Source: Bog-473 sp963707835
Lineage (GTDB): Bacteria > Actinomycetota > Acidimicrobiia > Acidimicrobiales > RAAP-2
DNA: 64,000 nucleotides
Assembly: GCA_963707835.1 (NCBI GenBank)
Contig: CAVPRI010000002.1
Span: forward strand, 1,178,001-1,242,000
Direction: 5' to 3'
In this document: piece by piece, positions 62,473 to 64,000 of the stretch
How the letters are laid out: each line of letters starts with the position of its first letter
Position numbering within the stretch: position 1 is the stretch's first letter
Notes under the pieces: generated by a model
Databases searched by the model: none
The model's input: the letters and a program-made list of their open reading frames with translations, nothing else
Told to the model about the DNA's origin: nothing
Position numbers and translations under genes: made by a program

Positions 62473-63083
62473 CGCCAGAACTCGAGCGTCCGCACCATGC
62501 GGGCCAGCAACCCACCCGACGAGGAAGCGGACGAGGTTGCGGCTGAGGCGCCGTGGCCCGACGTGCCGGTCGAGGGGTCGCTCGTCGTGGTCACCCCGCC
62601 GGGGGGAAGCTCAGGAGAGCCCGATGGGGTGACCGGCCCCGCCGAACCCGGGTCGCCCGCATAGGGGGTCCCGGTTGCCGCCGCGCCTGACGGTGGCAGC
62701 ACCTCGTAGGCCTGCTGGCCCGGGTTGACCAGCTGGTACTGCTCGCGGGCGATGCGCCCGATCTCGCCCGGGTCGCTCAGGTTCTTCTTCTCCTGGGCCA
62801 GGGCGGCGTCCTGCGCGTGGAGCGAGCGGAGTTGTGCCTCGGTGCTGGTGACCTGGGAGCGCTGGCCCAGGAGCGCCGAGGCCGGGAACCAGGCAAACAG
62901 GACGACCGCCGCCAGGGCGACTGATCCCAGGAGCACCAGCCGGGAGCGAGCGGCAGGCCCCGAGACCCAACGAGCGGCCACCGGGCCCGTGGCTCGACGC
63001 GCCGTGGCTCGACGCGCCGTGGCCCGACGCGCCGTGGCCCGACGCGCCGTGGCCCGACGCGCCGGTGCGGCCCTACGCGCCAC
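62469..63083 (-). CDS. ftsB: Septum formation initiator FtsB/DivIC
   Basis: A 204-residue division protein. The cytoplasmic N-terminus consists of ARRAT repeats; then one membrane helix (LVLLGSVALAAVVLFAWF) and an extracytoplasmic coiled coil with TSTEAQLRSLHAQDAALAQE and LSDPGEIGRIAREQYQLVNPG, the family signature. The tail is Gly/Ser/Pro-rich. It should bridge FtsQ and FtsL in the divisome. GTG 63083 overlaps the eno 3' end; its stop overlaps the DUF501 start. Confidence 0.85.
   Translation of the reverse strand: MARRAAPARRATARRATARRATARRATARRATGPVAARWVSGPAARSRLVLLGSVALAAVVLFAWFPASALLGQRSQVTSTEAQLRSLHAQDAALAQEKKNLSDPGEIGRIAREQYQLVNPGQQAYEVLPPSGAAATGTPYAGDPGSAGPVTPSGSPELPPGGVTTTSDPSTGTSGHGASAATSSASSSGGLLARMVRTLEFWR
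62991..63065 (-). repeat. Five 15-bp tandem repeats in ftsB
   Basis: Five consecutive copies of a GGCYCGACGCGCCGT unit, almost identical, encode five Ala-Arg-Arg-Ala-Thr repeats in the cytoplasmic tail of FtsB. Copy number may vary by slippage. Confidence 0.9.
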
Positions 63084-64000
63084 GGGCCCCTCGGCGGCCG
63101 GCCAGGGCGGAGCCGCCGGGGAAGATGGCCGACTCGCCGAGGTCCTGCTCGATCCGCAGCAGCTGGTTGTACTTGGCGACACGATCCGAACGCGCCGGCG
63201 CGCCCGTCTTGATCTGCCCGGCGTTGACCGCCACGGCGAGGTCGGCGATCGTCGTGTCCTCGGTCTCGCCCGATCTATGGGAGATGACACTGGCGTACCC
63301 GGCCCGGTTGGCCAGATCCACTGTGTCGAGCGTCTCGGTCAGCGTGCCGATCTGGTTCAGCTTGACCAGGACGGCGTTGGCCACGCCCTCGCTGATCCCC
63401 CGGGCCAGGATGGCCGCGTTGGTGACGAACAGGTCGTCGCCGACCAGCTGCACACGATCGCCGATGGCCCTGGTCAGCGCGGCCCAGCCGTCCCAGTCCT
63501 CCTCGGCCATGCCGTCCTCGATGGACACGATGGGGTAGCGATCCACCAGGTCGGCCCAGTAGTCCACCAGCTCGGTCGGCGTCAGCGTGCGCCCCTCGCC
63601 GGCCAGCACGTAGGCGCCGTCCTTCCACAGCTCGCTGGTCGCGGGGTCCAGGGCCAGCGCCACCTCCTCGCCCGGCACGCGCCCGGCGCGCTCGATCGCC
63701 TCGAGCAGCAGCGTGACGGCGTCCTCGTTCCGCGCCAGGTTCGGAGCGAAGCCACCCTCGTCGCCCACGGCGGTCGACATCCCGCGCTCGCCCAGGAGCG
63801 TCCGCAGGGCGTGGTAGGTCTCGGTACCCCACCGGAGCGCCTCGCCAAAGGAGGCCGCGCCGACCGGCATGATCATGAACTCCTGGAAGTCGACCGAGTT
63901 GTTGGCGTGCACGCCACCGTTGAGGACGTTGAGCATCGGCACCGGGAGCACGTGCGCCGCGGTACCCCCCACCGAGCGGTAGAGCGGGATCTCCAGATCG
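63073..64000 (-). CDS. eno: Enolase, N-terminus outside the window
   Basis: Glycolytic 2-phosphoglycerate dehydratase. About 309 C-terminal residues are visible: PMLNVLNGGVHANNSVDFQE, STAVGDEGGFAPNL (catalytic Glu region), metal ligands in LALDPATSELW and PIVSIEDGMAEEDWDGW, QLVGDDLFVTN, catalytic lysine in VLVKLNQIGTLTET, and SVISHRSGETEDTTIADLAV. The C-terminus is short and Arg-rich. The frame runs off at base 64000. First gene of eno-ftsB-DUF501. Confidence 0.97.
   Translation of the reverse strand, partial: DLEIPLYRSVGGTAAHVLPVPMLNVLNGGVHANNSVDFQEFMIMPVGAASFGEALRWGTETYHALRTLLGERGMSTAVGDEGGFAPNLARNEDAVTLLLEAIERAGRVPGEEVALALDPATSELWKDGAYVLAGEGRTLTPTELVDYWADLVDRYPIVSIEDGMAEEDWDGWAALTRAIGDRVQLVGDDLFVTNAAILARGISEGVANAVLVKLNQIGTLTETLDTVDLANRAGYASVISHRSGETEDTTIADLAVAVNAGQIKTGAPARSDRVAKYNQLLRIEQDLGESAIFPGGSALAGRRGARGA

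Overview
The window is about 70 percent GC, with long GC-skewed shadow frames, many GTG and TTG starts and four-base stop/start overlaps. It carries coenzyme F420 genes (cofD, cofE) and F420-type oxidoreductases, an HU protein with a lysine/alanine-rich tail, actinobacterial DUF501, DUF5522 and DUF5719 proteins, and the actinobacterial biotin synthase partner BsaP. Together these point to an actinobacterium, most likely an Acidimicrobiia-type lineage; the class is inferred, not proven. No phage, IS element, plasmid or CRISPR array was seen.

Layout. 1-9325: lipid/CoA metabolism (sulfotransferase, epimerase, TesB thioesterase, VOC protein, bile-acid-type CoA ligase with FadR-like and ParB/StrR-like regulators, CaiB CoA transferase, F420-type oxidoreductase). 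9509-13402: membrane proteins, HU, DUF5522 and a deazaflavin-type nitroreductase. 13428-15486: orphan adenine methyltransferase coupled to PPK2. 15612-20222: biotin synthesis as two convergent units, bioB-bsaP (+) and bioA-bioF-bioD (-). 20285-24292: archaeal-type riboflavin synthase, a secreted repeat beta-propeller, a small membrane protein and a metallopeptidase. 24323-30454: sugar isomerase, Trm112-like, phosphomannomutase, CPBP protease and ftsH. 30369-45375: cell-envelope sugar region (DUF5719, giant GT2, three GT4 enzymes, two epimerases, ManC-like transferase) enclosing cofD-cofE; this resembles the mycobacterial fbiA/fbiB-wbbL-manC neighbourhood. 45403-53285: a tRNA with unusual architecture, esterase, NlpC/P60 hydrolase, acyltransferase-epimerase pair, GNAT, aminotransferase and ppx. 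53278-61815: a glycan island with a GT-C, a GT2-GT4 fusion, a GT4 and three methyltransferases. 61987-64000: DUF501-ftsB-eno, running off the window.

Two patterns cut across the window. First, many genes have a TANNNT-like -10 hexamer 6-8 bases upstream of the start codon and no ribosome binding site, as expected for leaderless mRNAs; I used this to choose several starts. Second, at least eight genes are each broken by a single-base indel, mostly in a short homopolymer, while both halves still match one protein family. This looks more like sequencing or assembly error than decay, so those genes are reported full length as frameshifted.
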